From Nymphaea colorata (Eukaryota > Streptophyta > Magnoliopsida > Nymphaeales > Nymphaeaceae): 64,000 nucleotides of DNA. This document shows positions 52,415-64,000 of this stretch, piece by piece. The notes beneath the pieces were generated by a model. It saw nothing but the letters and a program-made list of their open reading frames with translations, made no database searches and was not told the origin of the DNA. Every line of letters begins with the position of its first letter. Positions within the stretch are counted from its first letter, which is position 1. The translations under genes and the position numbers were made by a program. Where the stretch lies: assembly GCF_008831285.2 (NCBI RefSeq), contig NC_045151.1, forward strand, positions 1,357,544 through 1,421,543, given 5' to 3'.

Positions 52415-52514
52415 NNNNNNNNNNNNNNNNNNNNNNNNNNNNNNNNNNNNNNNNNNNNNNNNNNNNNNNNNNNNNNNNNNNNNNNNNNNNNNNNNNNNNN
52501 NNNNNNNNNNNNNN
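52415..52514. other. Assembly gap of 100 N
   Basis: Exactly 100 N, the conventional filler for a gap of unknown size. The sequence on its left is the end of the fold-back right arm. The sequence on its right starts in the middle of HIR-A intron 1 (equivalent to 37948). Confidence 1.
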
Positions 52515-53477
52515 AGAAAATCCGATATGAACTCTTCATTGATGTAAAAATTTTTCCACATATGCACCAAAGTTCAGAGAGCTACTAATAAAAAGTAAAA
52601 TGGTGATACTAAACAGAAAAAACCCAAAGGAAAAGCTTAAAGAGATCAAAAGACAAAAGTTGCCAATGCGTGTTGCTTTTCTACTAGTTTCTACTAGAAA
52701 TGGTCATTAAGCTTTTCCTTTGGGTTCTTCTTCTGTTTTAGTTTCTTAGCTCTTTAATATATATATAGTAAGGCTCGAACAGAATAATAAAAAAAGAAAG
52801 AAGCAGAAAAGCATGGATATACATTAAAGGCAATTAAGTACATCAATAGAACATCAAGCTTTCAAGCATTGATACAGTCTCAGACAGGTCAAAAAGTACT
52901 CTATCCATCATTAGAGACATCACACTCTTCTGGGTATCCAAAACAAGAGGTCAACTGATAGTTATCTGATTACCAGGAGAACTAGAATATAAGTAAACAA
53001 TAATGAGGACAAACTTAAGCATATCCCGGAAGATGTTAGGGGAAACAAAGAGCAGCCTATGTGACTCCAAAAGAAATAGAAGCCACAACTTTGAAACTGA
53101 CTAGAACAGGCAAGTGAAAGATGTGACAGCCACATGCTAGAAATATTCTTTAAAAGAAGAAAAACAAGATAAATATATAAATAAATAGACACCACTCACA
53201 AACACCATGAAATCAGGGGCAAGCAAGGGGGACATGCAACCACCCGAAACCCCCAACACTCTCAAATTTTGTTAAACAAAATTTCATAGTTAAAACTCCA
53301 AAAATTTGCGTTGGCACCTGCCAACTTTTGAAAAACATAGTTTGGCCACTGTAAAAAAAAATAATTGGCCCCTCCAAACAAAATTTCTAGCTCCGTGCCT
53401 GCATGAAATAAAGGGGCACTATGAAACATAATACCGATATAGACTCCTTCCCTGAGAAAAAAGAAAGATCAATGTAC

Positions 53478-53666
53478 CCTTGTCTAGTTTCACAACGAAC
53501 ATCCAGCTGTTGGCAACCTAAGTGTGAGCCTTCCAGCAATCTGATGACCAAAAACCAAGGTACAAAATGGCATCCTGGCTCTAGTACATCCTCAAACCTT
53601 CCAAATCTCTCCTTGACAGCGACACTTGATTGCTTCCTTGTACGCAGCAGCAAAGGTATTTCCCAT
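53478..53666 (-). pseudogene. Frameshifted copy of HIR-A exon 1 next to the gap
   Basis: This corresponds to HIR-A exon 1 (38934-39125) but carries at least five one-base indels (four losses, one gain), leaving 189 instead of 192 bases. The frame breaks after MGN. Exons 2-5 of HIR-A have no copy after the gap, because the duplicate starts inside HIR-A intron 1. The surrounding 52515-55200 shows the same one-base losses in non-coding sequence, so uncorrected read errors are likelier than true decay. Confidence 0.85.
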
Positions 53667-55507
53667 CTGTAGAGGAATACATAAGAAGCATGGAATTTAA
53701 AAGAAGCAAATAAAGCTGCATAGGCAGACACCTGGAAAGGCATATATCTCATTGCTAGTTAATCAAATGGAATTTCATGATAACCATGTCTAGCAAACTT
53801 GGTCATTGAGAGTGGGTAACATAAAAGCTTCATTCTATTGCCATATTCAACCAATTCACTGGCTAAATTGGTTGTGGATTCACTGGCTAAATATCACAAA
53901 ATTATCCAAGTCATAGTTAAAGCTAGTGGTTCTGCTTTTTCTCAGCAACAATGAAATGCTGAAATTCTTGAGTTTTTTGTTTAGCAATATGTTCAATTAT
54001 GTAAAGGGACGTACTCTTTATCTGTAGCAGTGTTCTGATGCAACGATCAACCACATTCTGGTGCTGCGATGAGACAAAATACCGAACTGATGCAAATCAA
54101 ATCTTAGATGCATTTCATTTAATGAAATTCTGAAGCAGTGCTCCCACTTGCCTTTCCTGTACTCGTTTTGAACAATCTAGTTTTTGTTCTTAGAAATAAC
54201 CAACGTTTTTATAGACGGCAGGCATATAGTTCATTTTCATAGTTCATGAAACTGTTTAGTTTATATTACAGAAGTAGATTCAGTAAAGTGGTATTTGGGA
54301 ACCCTTTTTCTCAAAGAAAACTAATGTGAAGGTGTCCCAGAAGAATTAGCATGATCAATGCGAAATTCAACAAAAATTCTACAAACTAACCATAAACATT
54401 AGACCTTTCACATATGTGTGGCCCCGTGATGGTGGCAAAGCTATGTTGCAACTGGTGTGGGGCAATTGACCACACCAGCCCACAAAATTTACTTTATTTA
54501 TATATAGAAACTTCATTAATTTTCAGTTTTTTACATATGAGTGATCTTTAAATTTTGAAATTTTAAAATTAGAGTGCCCTTGACTAAAATTTCTAGATCC
54601 TTCACTGTCCTGTGACAATTGAGTGGAAGCCATCGCAATAAGTTCACAGATAAAGAACACAGTGCACATTGCCCTTACTTTTGCAGCAGCAACGGAGAAG
54701 AATATGAAACTTGAAGAAGATGTGGACCAAAGAAACCAAGGAACATACTTGCACATGTAAGCTACCGATTTGTATGGACAAGGCATTTGCTGGAAATGCT
54801 AACGTTAACAAATTAAAGAGCTTGAAAGAGCAAGAAGTGGATTAATCATCTTAAATATCCTTTGGGAATGGTCCCCTTCATAATACAGGTTCAAATCATA
54901 GTGACAAATATCTTTTTTGGGTTTTAAACGGCCAGATTTTTCTTGTGTATAATATGGTGAGATTGAAAAATTAAAAAATATCATAAGTTTAAAAAAATAA
55001 AATCTTAAAAATTAAGAAAAAATAAAATAAATAAGAAACTAATAATAGAAGATCAGAAATAAGTAGATAAGCAACAAATAAAAATTACAAAATGAAAACA
55101 AGCAGTCTGGCTTTAAAAAACATGAAAAAACGTTTAAAATGAAAAAGAAAATCTTTTTGGCTTTTTTTTCGTTTTGACGTCTTTTGCAACTGTGATTCAA
55201 ATATACTGACATCAGGATCAGGATCCTTTTGGAAAAGCTAACTCGACATTGAGCGGCTAACAATGATAAAATAGTTGACTGATGCTTATCACAATGGGCC
55301 TGAACTACAGTTAAAGCCAAAAGTTAACATTTGAACAGGCTTACCAAACTCGAGCTTTACACGTAGCAGACACTAATATCAGTAGCAGGTTTAAAACTTT
55401 AAACAAAGCAACAAACAACATAGCCACAAAATATCCTTCTCCTTTCACGTCACCAAGTCTGGTGAAGCACGAGAGGCTGAAGCAGTCGAAATATTCAAAG
55501 CGTACCT

Positions 55508-55533
55508 CTCAGAATGAAGAGCGCTGGTGAAGA

Positions 55534-55574
<41 letters not shown>

Positions 55575-55681
55575 TTAACCTGCTCTAGCCTAAATAGACA
55601 AGGCATCAGGAAGTAAACGCCTTGAAATGTCTAATAACTGATGTAAGCCTGACCGGGATTATTCTATAATATGCCTAAAAG

Positions 55682-55730
<49 letters not shown>

Positions 55731-55845
55731 TTAACCTGCTCTAGCCTAAATAGACAAGGCATCAGGAAGTAAACGCCTTGAAATGTCTAATAACTGATGT
55801 AAGCCTGACCGGGATTATTCTATAATATGCCTAAAAGTCCATCTT
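55508..55845 (-). promoter_or_regulatory. Second copy of the duplicated HIR-A promoter/leader
   Basis: Repeats 40981-41318: a leader donor near 55508, a CT tract at 55537-55571, a 116-base unit, a CT tract at 55686-55727, then the second unit. Tract lengths equal the first copy. It stands before the frameshifted HIR-A exon 1 copy, so no product is expected. Confidence 0.8.
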
Positions 55846-58800
55846 TTGTGAAATTCAAAGCTCAAAACAGCCTTAACAAAGGAGAAGAAATTGTTGACGA
55901 CGATAGAAAACAATTAACTACAGTGAGGTCCCACATTCTGGGGTATTAAAGAAAACACAAAGAAGAAGAAAAGAGGAAGGGAATCAACACAGGAACTAAC
56001 GTGGTTAGACTTGACTGAAGCCCACGTCCACGGGCAGGAAGCACTCACACCAGAATTTTATTGATATGCAGAGCAGTAAATATAATATCAATGGTGAGTC
56101 CGATTAAAAAGAATCGAAACATCTTCTCATTACAAGGCAGGTCATTCCTGCGCTCATTACAGGAGTGAATTTACGGTAAGAACATTTTTCCGAGACTGGT
56201 TTGCATATTCTTATAAAGTGCAAACATGACAGGAGTTTCTCTGAATTTTAAATGTATTTAAAAGCAACCACCTAATACTTAACAACTTAAAACAATTTTA
56301 AAAATCATTTAGTATAAGAATCACATGCAATCAATGCATTCTTAATAAAACTTTCCTGGTGCCCTTCGAGCATCACCCAAAAAGGGAAAAGGAAAAGGCA
56401 TGATGGTCTCCTCGTAGTTGTGCTATGTCATCACAGGTAAGGACGTGCATGGAGTAGCCATATATCTCATTACAATAGACCACGATTGAATATGTGGGAA
56501 CTGGGACACAAAAATCTTGGAAAATTCCATGGCAAAACAAACATGGAACTTCAATTACGTGTGTTTTTATTCGGTCCAGGTTTTTCTTTTTCCAAGATTA
56601 TAATAACACCTTATAGGTGGAACTTTTGAGAGAGAGGGAGCATGAGAGACATGTGGTACTAGAGTTTGTGGAATAAAAGTTTCAGGTCACCATACAAGAT
56701 GTAGTAGGTGGAACTGGAACTTTTGTTCCACTTGACAACCCTTTGGTATTAAATGTCTGGCATTTTAACGTCGGGCATTTTAGATCTGAAAACCATTTAG
56801 TTGGATTTGGTGAAGAAACTTGGATCTGATTGCCAATCGGGTTCAAATCTAACATGCAATTTCACAACTAAATCTGAACCCAAGTCCAACATTAAGCTGA
56901 GATCTTAAAAAGATACTGATTAAAATATAAACTTGAACCTTACGGTAGTCATATTCCAACCTGCTTTTGCAAAAAAAAGGACCTAATACAAGATAGGATG
57001 AGAAGCCAATCACCGTTTCCCTTAGCCAACCCTGATTTTTAAGATGCCGACTCTCCGGATTAATATGGCTTGCAAGTTATCTGATAATATCTTCCCTGTA
57101 GAGGCCTGAAAAAAAAAAAGAAGGAGAAGGTAAAGTTGAAGCATCGCATTGCTCAAAGGGAAATCCAAGACCGAAGAAATTACCACATAATACTAAAAGC
57201 TGGGGAAGGAGAGTCTCTCTCTTAAGATATTTAATATCCGATTAAGAAATCGAATAGGATTCAGATTTAAAAATAGCATTCAATTGAATTTTGATTCAGA
57301 TTCGGATATACATAAATGTCTGATTTGACTCAAATTTGGATTCGGCTATGAATATGGAAATCAAATTCAGACTGTGAAATTGGATTTTGAATTCAGATTC
57401 ATATATAACTTTGCTGGTTCATGCTCAAATTGAAGTCAAATGCCAATATAAAAAAAAAAACTGATATGATTAAGGGTATATGATATATCTTATTCGAATT
57501 CGAATCTGTTGACGTTCCTTGTGCCCCCACTCAAACACTCTATCAAGCCTGATGTCACGCCAAATCGAAGACAAAACGTAATAAAAGAAACGTGGGTCAG
57601 CAGTACAAAAATTTCAAACCATAGACTTCAGAAAAACTGCAGAAAGATCGCTTGCAACGGAGAAGTTTCCAGCCAGAGAGGGTTTGGCGTCGTAAAAACA
57701 TTGTTGGAAACGAAAATGATGACGACCCAAGTGAGAATATGCTAAGGCAGAGGAAAAAGACTTTAAGACCAAGCGAATTTTTAATCCGCAATAGCTGATT
57801 ATCAAGATGAAATTGCTTACGAACATCCTTTCAAGTTGCCTTCAAAAACTTTCGTGCATAAGTAGATGAGATCTAATCGCTTCAGATTAACAATCGTTTA
57901 GATGGCTTGATTTTCGCATTAAGCACAAGGAAGGTGTATTGTATTTTTCGGGGTTCGAAGAGATGCAACCAAGGGGTTTTGCCCCCATTCGATCCTTTCT
58001 AAAACAAAACCAAATTGATAGAAAAAACACAAACGAATTAAACCGTCAAAGTATATCATTACTGGCTTTTTTTTTTTAATATCGGTCTTTTGTTTTCAAC
58101 TGTTTTATTTCTGATTTTGCTGCTTGTGTCGATTTTATGTTTGATTTTTGCGGTAAGAATCGAGTTTTGCTAAAGTGGACGTTTCACACTTAACTCTGTT
58201 TTGTTTCTGCGATTTCATAAAATCTCCTTATTTCGAATATTTGAATGTTTACTGCAGTAACTGGTTATTTTTGTTAGTTTCAGTGAGTATGGTTCTGCAG
58301 CATGGCGTTTAGGCAAGCTTACAAATAGCTGAGTTGCTAAAAAGGTTTCTTTTGTGGGTGAGATTCAGGATTGTGCTGTGTCACTTTCTTTTTCACCTAC
58401 AACCAATAAAGAGAAATGTAGCCACATTTCTCGTTTGCAGTGTGAATTAATACCACTTTGCTCTTTAGGTGTCATCTCCGCTTTAGGACGAGATTAGAGT
58501 AGTATTACCGTTTTGTTTTACAATTTGATCTTCTTTAGCTTGAATAACTCTATACTTGTTTCAGGTTATACTTCATTTAGGTGGTCTTTAATTGCTTTCA
58601 ACTCTACTGTGATTCTGTTTCCAGACTTTTCATCGTCATTATATTGTTTTCTAATGTTGTTTAGTGCGTTTTATGCGTACTTGTTTAGTGCTGTTTTAAA
58701 CCTACTTGTTTAGGTATACCCACATGTTAAATTAATTTGGTTCTCTAGTACTATTTAGTACGTTTTATAGCTACTTGTTTAGGCTATACTGATACTTCTC

Positions 58801-59873
58801 CGTTTGACAGTTTGATCATCATTTAGCTTGTTAATAACTCTATATAGCTTACAGGTTATACTCCATTTAGGTGGATTTTAACTTATTCTAACTCTATATG
58901 GTTCCATTTTTACTTATATTGCTTTTTACTTAGTTAATTGCATATGAATTTTGTTTTAAATGTAGATAGATTTTTTGTAGATACTATACATAGCAGAAGA
59001 GGAAGGCTGACAACTTGAAACAACTAGCCTGCATTGGCATAGAAGACAGTCTTATAAACCAAAGGCTCTCTTTGCCTTTTCAAGGATTTGCTGCTCAGCA
59101 AGCAAAAGATCAACACGAGTGGAGATGACACTCCAGGCTTCTTTTTCCAGACGCTTTGGTAAGCGACCCAAGGAAGTTTGATTATAATCTAATTGAATTG
59201 AACGGGGAAAAGATGAAGCGCATTTAATTGGTCGAGGCAAACGGATGGGAAATGTCCAAGGCTTGATCCTATAATCAAGTAGTTCTTTCGAGAGAAACGT
59301 TTGGCAACAATAATACATAATTAAATAATACATTGTTATTGTCTTATGAATCTGCTCAAGAAATGGAGTAGATACTATGTATCGTCTTTTTTTTTTTTTT
59401 GGGGTAAGTTCATAATACAGTAACATAGTATTAATGTTACCAAACGGTAACGGCCCCAAAGAGACGGAGCACTTCCCCCTAATCAAACCATTCACTCAGG
59501 ACGAGGAGTGACTGACAAGGGATTTTGAAGAAGTGAGGCGTACCGAAATACCTGTACGTGAATGGTTTTTATGTTACATAGATTAACACAGAAAAAGGAA
59601 CAAAACAACAGGAAACAAGTTGGTGGCTTACAAACCGCATAAACAATACTTCACAAGCTTGAAATGTACAAAAAAGATGTTCTGATCCTTTTTTTTTTTT
59701 TTTTCCGTTTTCCTCGTTGCTTATAGACGTAGTCACATATATCCACACAAGCAAACAAAAAAAGAAAAACAAAACCAAACCAATTAACCAAACCAATAAC
59801 CACAATACCATCTAGTGCAAGAAGTAAGCTTTCAAATGATGCTTCAAAGTCTCAGACAATCCCCATGAGTGTT

Positions 59874-62800
59874 CTACTGCGGTGTAGCCTGAAGCAGCCC
59901 ATCCCTGATCTGAGAAGCGATATCCCGCACTGCACCTGGGCCATGAGGGATGAAAACAGATGATGACTTTGATGATGCACCAATCTCCTTCATTGTGTCA
60001 AAGTACTGGGTGACCAGCACCATGTCCATGACATCCTTGGCGGTGGTTCCAGGCACATTTACAGAAAAAGCAAGCACACTGTCCCTCAGACCATCGACGA
60101 TTGCCTGCCGCTGACGGGCTATGCCAAGCCCAGCCAGGTACTTTGATTCTGCATCTCCCTCGGCCCGCTTGATCTGCAGTATCTTCTCCGCTTCTGCCTT
60201 CTCATTAGCTGCTACCCTCAATCTGGCAGCTGCAATTCAATTCCAGTATGTTAAGGCCCAAACTGCATTCGATCATAGCTACAGTACCAAAATTACGTTA
60301 AGATTCTCCATCAGCTGCCTATATACATGTAAAGCTCTAACAACTCTGCTATTGGCGATCAAAGCCCCAACAAAATAGACCGGCATAGAATTTTAGAAAC
60401 AGAGGTTGGTTCAGCCGACTACCTCTGACACCTTCAGGCTTCAGCCAAATGACACCAAAAGTTCGTTTCGAATATTGGATACATACTATAATATTTGGCC
60501 TACTTGGTAGAAGAATTGAGAAGGAAAAGCATGATTGAGACCCTCTTAAAATCGTAGTTCAACAGTACAAGCCTAGGATAAACAAACTCTTTTGATCAGT
60601 TCAGTGACCTCTATGACTGAACCCGATTTAGAACTGTTCGGTAACCAGGAGAACACTAGATCCAACATTCATAATCATATCTGCCCAACTTAGGTCAAGA
60701 GAGTCTACCTGCATTTATTTCATTCATTGCTCGCTTAACATGTTCGTCCGGGTTGATATCAACAATAAGTGTCTGGACTATCTCGTAGCCATATGCTGAC
60801 ATGGCCTACATGTAGAAATAATTTTTTTTTTCAACAAACATAGAGAAGTTCACTACATTACCACTAAAGCTCACAAGATAAACAATATGAAAAATTACCT
60901 TCTCAAGCTCATCTTCTACAGCTTTAGCAATTTCATTCTTTTGTTCAAATGCATCATCCAGGTTCAACTTTGGAACACTAGCCCTAATGACTGCACACAC
61001 ACACACAAAAAAAAGACTTAACTTTCTTGTCCTAATGGCTGCTCAAAGAAAAGAAAAAGTTGCTTATTCCTTTTTGTTTGCTTTGAATATCTCCGTCCAT
61101 GAAAAGTTTCCATTAGTACAATACAGAAGAATCTCAATATGACAGAACTTAATAGCAAGAAGCCAATCCCATCTCATATTTCAAGCAAACACACTTACAA
61201 TAGTAGCCTATGATACAGAACAAATGAGTGAAATAATAGAAAAGACTATTCAAAAGTGAAGAGGAAAAGTTGTCTGTGACACATCAGAGAATGCTCTTCA
61301 CATGCCTACATTTTATCATTCACGTGCAATGGTTATGCTTGAAAGAAATGGGCGAGGCAATTGAACCACCTACTTCAACGCAAAGAGGAACTGTTGTTCC
61401 CTGATGCCTTAGAATATGTTTGTATGCCTGAATTACAACAAGTTGGAGTTCATGCCTTTTGAAGCAAATTATAATATCATGGCCTTTATACATAATGGTG
61501 GACTGCTACGTTTAATACACCAGCTGAAAGAACACATAGAGTAAGCAAAATAGAGGGGCTTGAACCCTCAATTACTTTTTCTTCGTGTGTACTTCATTAA
61601 GGGCAACCATAGTTGCAGTCTTTGGTTTCTTGGCATGGACAGTTATGTGTCCCTCTTGTACTTTCTTTCAGTGTAATACATACCATATGATACGGAGCCG
61701 TATTGTCCAACACGTATCGTGTGTGCCCGTGTTGGCCGTATCTTACGATACGGCTCTGTTTTTGCAAAGGCATCCAATGCCTCTTTTTTGTTGAGATTTA
61801 TTTTTTTAAAGTTCCTCTCTCCTTCATAGTGCACTAATATATTATGGCCAAAACAAAAGAGGAGTGAGAGGGATTAAACAACACAAATTGATGCTTCACC
61901 TTTCTAATAAATATAGAACACCAAAATGAATTTTAAATGATTTTGCCTTATTGGAACAAATTTGAAATCATATATGAAAAAGAAAAAACATAGGATCTGC
62001 CAACCCTGCCTTCTGATTGACAATAAGTCATATTTTTACACACTTCCATCTGCAAACAGAATGCACTTTTAGTTTAACATACCATCAAAAACATAAGCTT
62101 GTATCTGCTCACGTGTGTTGCTGAGCTTGTAAAAAGCATCCGCAGCTTTATCTGCCAAGGCACGATACTGAACAGATGCAACAACTGTAACAAATACATT
62201 ATCCTGCAAAATGAAAGACAATTTAGCATCATTGAGCCAGCAGGGTTTTAGCCAGATGAGGACTGACCTCTTTCCATCCGTAAAGTAAGTAATAGTCAAG
62301 GAACCATGGATCTAACATTAATTAAGATGCTTAGCAATCCACAAACATGGCAACTGGAGTGCTGGTATTATAGCAGCCAACACTGTTAATGAGTTGGATG
62401 TAAAGTTCACCTAAATCAGTAGGTCCAACAGTGACAGATGACCCGGATCAAGATCCTGACAGTCTTAATAGATTTTAACAATGAAAGCAAGGATCCACGT
62501 TGACAAAAAAAATTATAACTTCCAAGCATCATTACAAAAGAAATATTCATTACAAGAGAAATATTGAACTTGGTAAAAAAAAAAAAAAAAAAAGAGGAAA
62601 CCTGAATACTGAATCAATTAAAGCTGTCTTGTTGAAACATAGACAAGGTTCAGGAAAGTAAAACCAACTCACCTACCAAAGGTCAAAAAAAAAACCCATG
62701 TGGATACCATCTCTGAGATATGTTAAATAAGGCAAACGTGAATAGTTTTTCAATTCAGATCAAAAATTATTTACATGGATCACATAATCCACCACATAGA

Positions 62801-63231
62801 ATATGTGTTTACTTATTCAAATATGAACAATTTATGCATCATAAAATGTTTAGCAGGTTTTCTTGTGACCCAAATGCATAAAGGATTCATATTTCAAATG
62901 GTCATCTTCATAACTTAAGACCCTAGATCTCCTAAAATGGTATACAATCCATGGTCACGACTTGTGACTACATCTTGCTGTCTGTGAATGGATGAAACAG
63001 AATGGGAACTGAATATAAATGCAAGCTAAGAGAACAATCGACCTTAGTTTTCGTCTCACAATGAACGTCAAGTTGTTGCACTCGCAGTGAAAGGTAGCCT
63101 GCTACTTGTCTTCCCAAGCACCAAGGAAGTAAGTGGCATCCTGGTTCAAGCACCTCATCAAACTTTCCAAATGTCTCCCTAATAGCAACTGTTGACTGGT
63201 CTACTTGCAAGCAGCAGAACAATTGCCCCAT
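59874..63231 (-). CDS. HIR: Second copy of HIR-B, probably an assembly duplicate
   Basis: Exons at 63043-63231, 62083-62203, 60899-60990, 60709-60805 and 59874-60229 encode the same 284-residue protein as 45343-48699. Introns match base for base apart from a few one-base differences, for example an extra a before exon 3. A poly-A run of 19 bases has the same length in both copies. A real paralogue would be expected to differ more in introns and repeats. Treat as the same gene until long reads show otherwise. Confidence 0.9.
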
Positions 63232-64000
63232 GATCTACGTTCTACAGAATGGGAATGGTAATCAGCATCAAAGGTTCAAAAGTGAAAAACAACGAAGAAC
63301 CAGATAAACTATATCCTTGTTATCACGAGTAAGAAAATTGTCATAGCATCCAGGCTCCAACAACAAGAACAAGTTCCCGCAGATGAAAGTTTCACCACTG
63401 TTGAAGATCAACTAACTGTGGCATATCATTACAACATATATCAGGAAACCAAGAGTCACAGACCACATTAGGCAGCAAAAGATCTTAGCAAGCTTCCATG
63501 TTTCATGAGTCCAATTGGCAAGATCTTCAATTTTATAGGAGCTTAATTTGAATTCACCCTCCCTCATGGTCACAGAAGGACGGCAAAAAGTAGAAAGACA
63601 TGAGTAAGCAAACAATAAACAGTTGATTAATCGACTAGATTTTGCAGAATGTTATGAAAAGCAAAAGCTAGAGCTACGGAGCAACAAACCAATGTGCCTT
63701 TTAGATGTTGAGAAACCAATAGCTTGGCAACGCCTTCAATAACTAATGAAATATCTCTCAACGACTAGGTGATTGGACACAATTTAAACGGCTTGACCAC
63801 AGAAAGCTTCCAGGAAGCGACAATGAAAACTTATCCTGGCCGAATATTCTAACTTCACGACACCGCAACCCTATCTTGATGAGATTTCTCTCGTTCTCAT
63901 CACTCCTTGTTTCGACGTAGCATGAGAAATTGACTTTTGCACTGGGAACGAATTCAATACATGCAAGCAACCCACAGCAAATGGACATAAGCTTTTTAGT

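Larger units (their letters stand above)
52515..64000 (+). repeat. Direct 11.5-kb repeat, second copy, probably an uncollapsed duplicate
   Basis: Same order and orientation as 37948-49465 and 32 bases shorter. The first 3 kb has many single-base losses in homopolymers and elsewhere; the rest is nearly identical. The two CT tracts are 35 and 42 bases in both copies. The copy ends, at the window edge, at the base equivalent to 49465. Confidence 0.97.

Overview
The window is nuclear DNA of a seed plant, probably a flowering plant. It is AT-rich, its genes have short GT-AG exons separated by long introns, and it carries many microsatellites and small dispersed repeats. The recognisable genes are a plant tyrosylprotein sulfotransferase (TPST) and hypersensitive-induced-response (HIR, SPFH/band-7) proteins. 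I cannot name the species. There is no prokaryotic, viral or organellar gene set, no CRISPR array and no convincing RNA gene.

Left part (1-28 kb): two TPST-like genes lie in tandem on the minus strand. TPST-1 spans 1440-12662 and its last two exons fall off the left edge. TPST-2 spans 15542-27597 and is complete. Exons, introns and several intron-resident repeats correspond one to one, so this is a segmental tandem duplication with a period of about 15-16.5 kb. The signal peptide of each gene sits on a 58-base exon several kilobases upstream of the rest. The exon 2/3 junction, which should carry the PAPS-binding loop, is damaged or unusual in both copies.

Middle (28-34.5 kb): mostly intergenic repeats, plus one small plus-strand gene (32756-33157) for a lysine-rich 133-residue protein.

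Right part (34.5-64 kb): two HIR genes in tandem on the minus strand. HIR-A is 34552-39125 (287 aa) and HIR-B is 45343-48699 (284 aa). They share exon phases, and each has a 5'-leader intron of about 1.8 kb behind a CT/GA-rich leader. HIR-A's promoter and leader segment is tandemly duplicated. From 49466 the sequence folds back: 49466-50920 is repeated in inverse orientation at 51000-52414, and a run of exactly 100 N follows. After the gap, 52515-64000 repeats 37948-49465 almost perfectly, including HIR-A exon 1 and all of HIR-B. The copies differ mainly by one-base indels, and two long CT tracts have identical lengths. I read the palindrome plus second copy as an assembly artefact, so the real HIR count here is probably two.

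Functionally, TPST sulfates secreted peptide hormones in the Golgi and HIR proteins scaffold immune receptors at the plasma membrane. Nothing in the sequence shows the two pairs working as one system. I found no undescribed system that I can defend.
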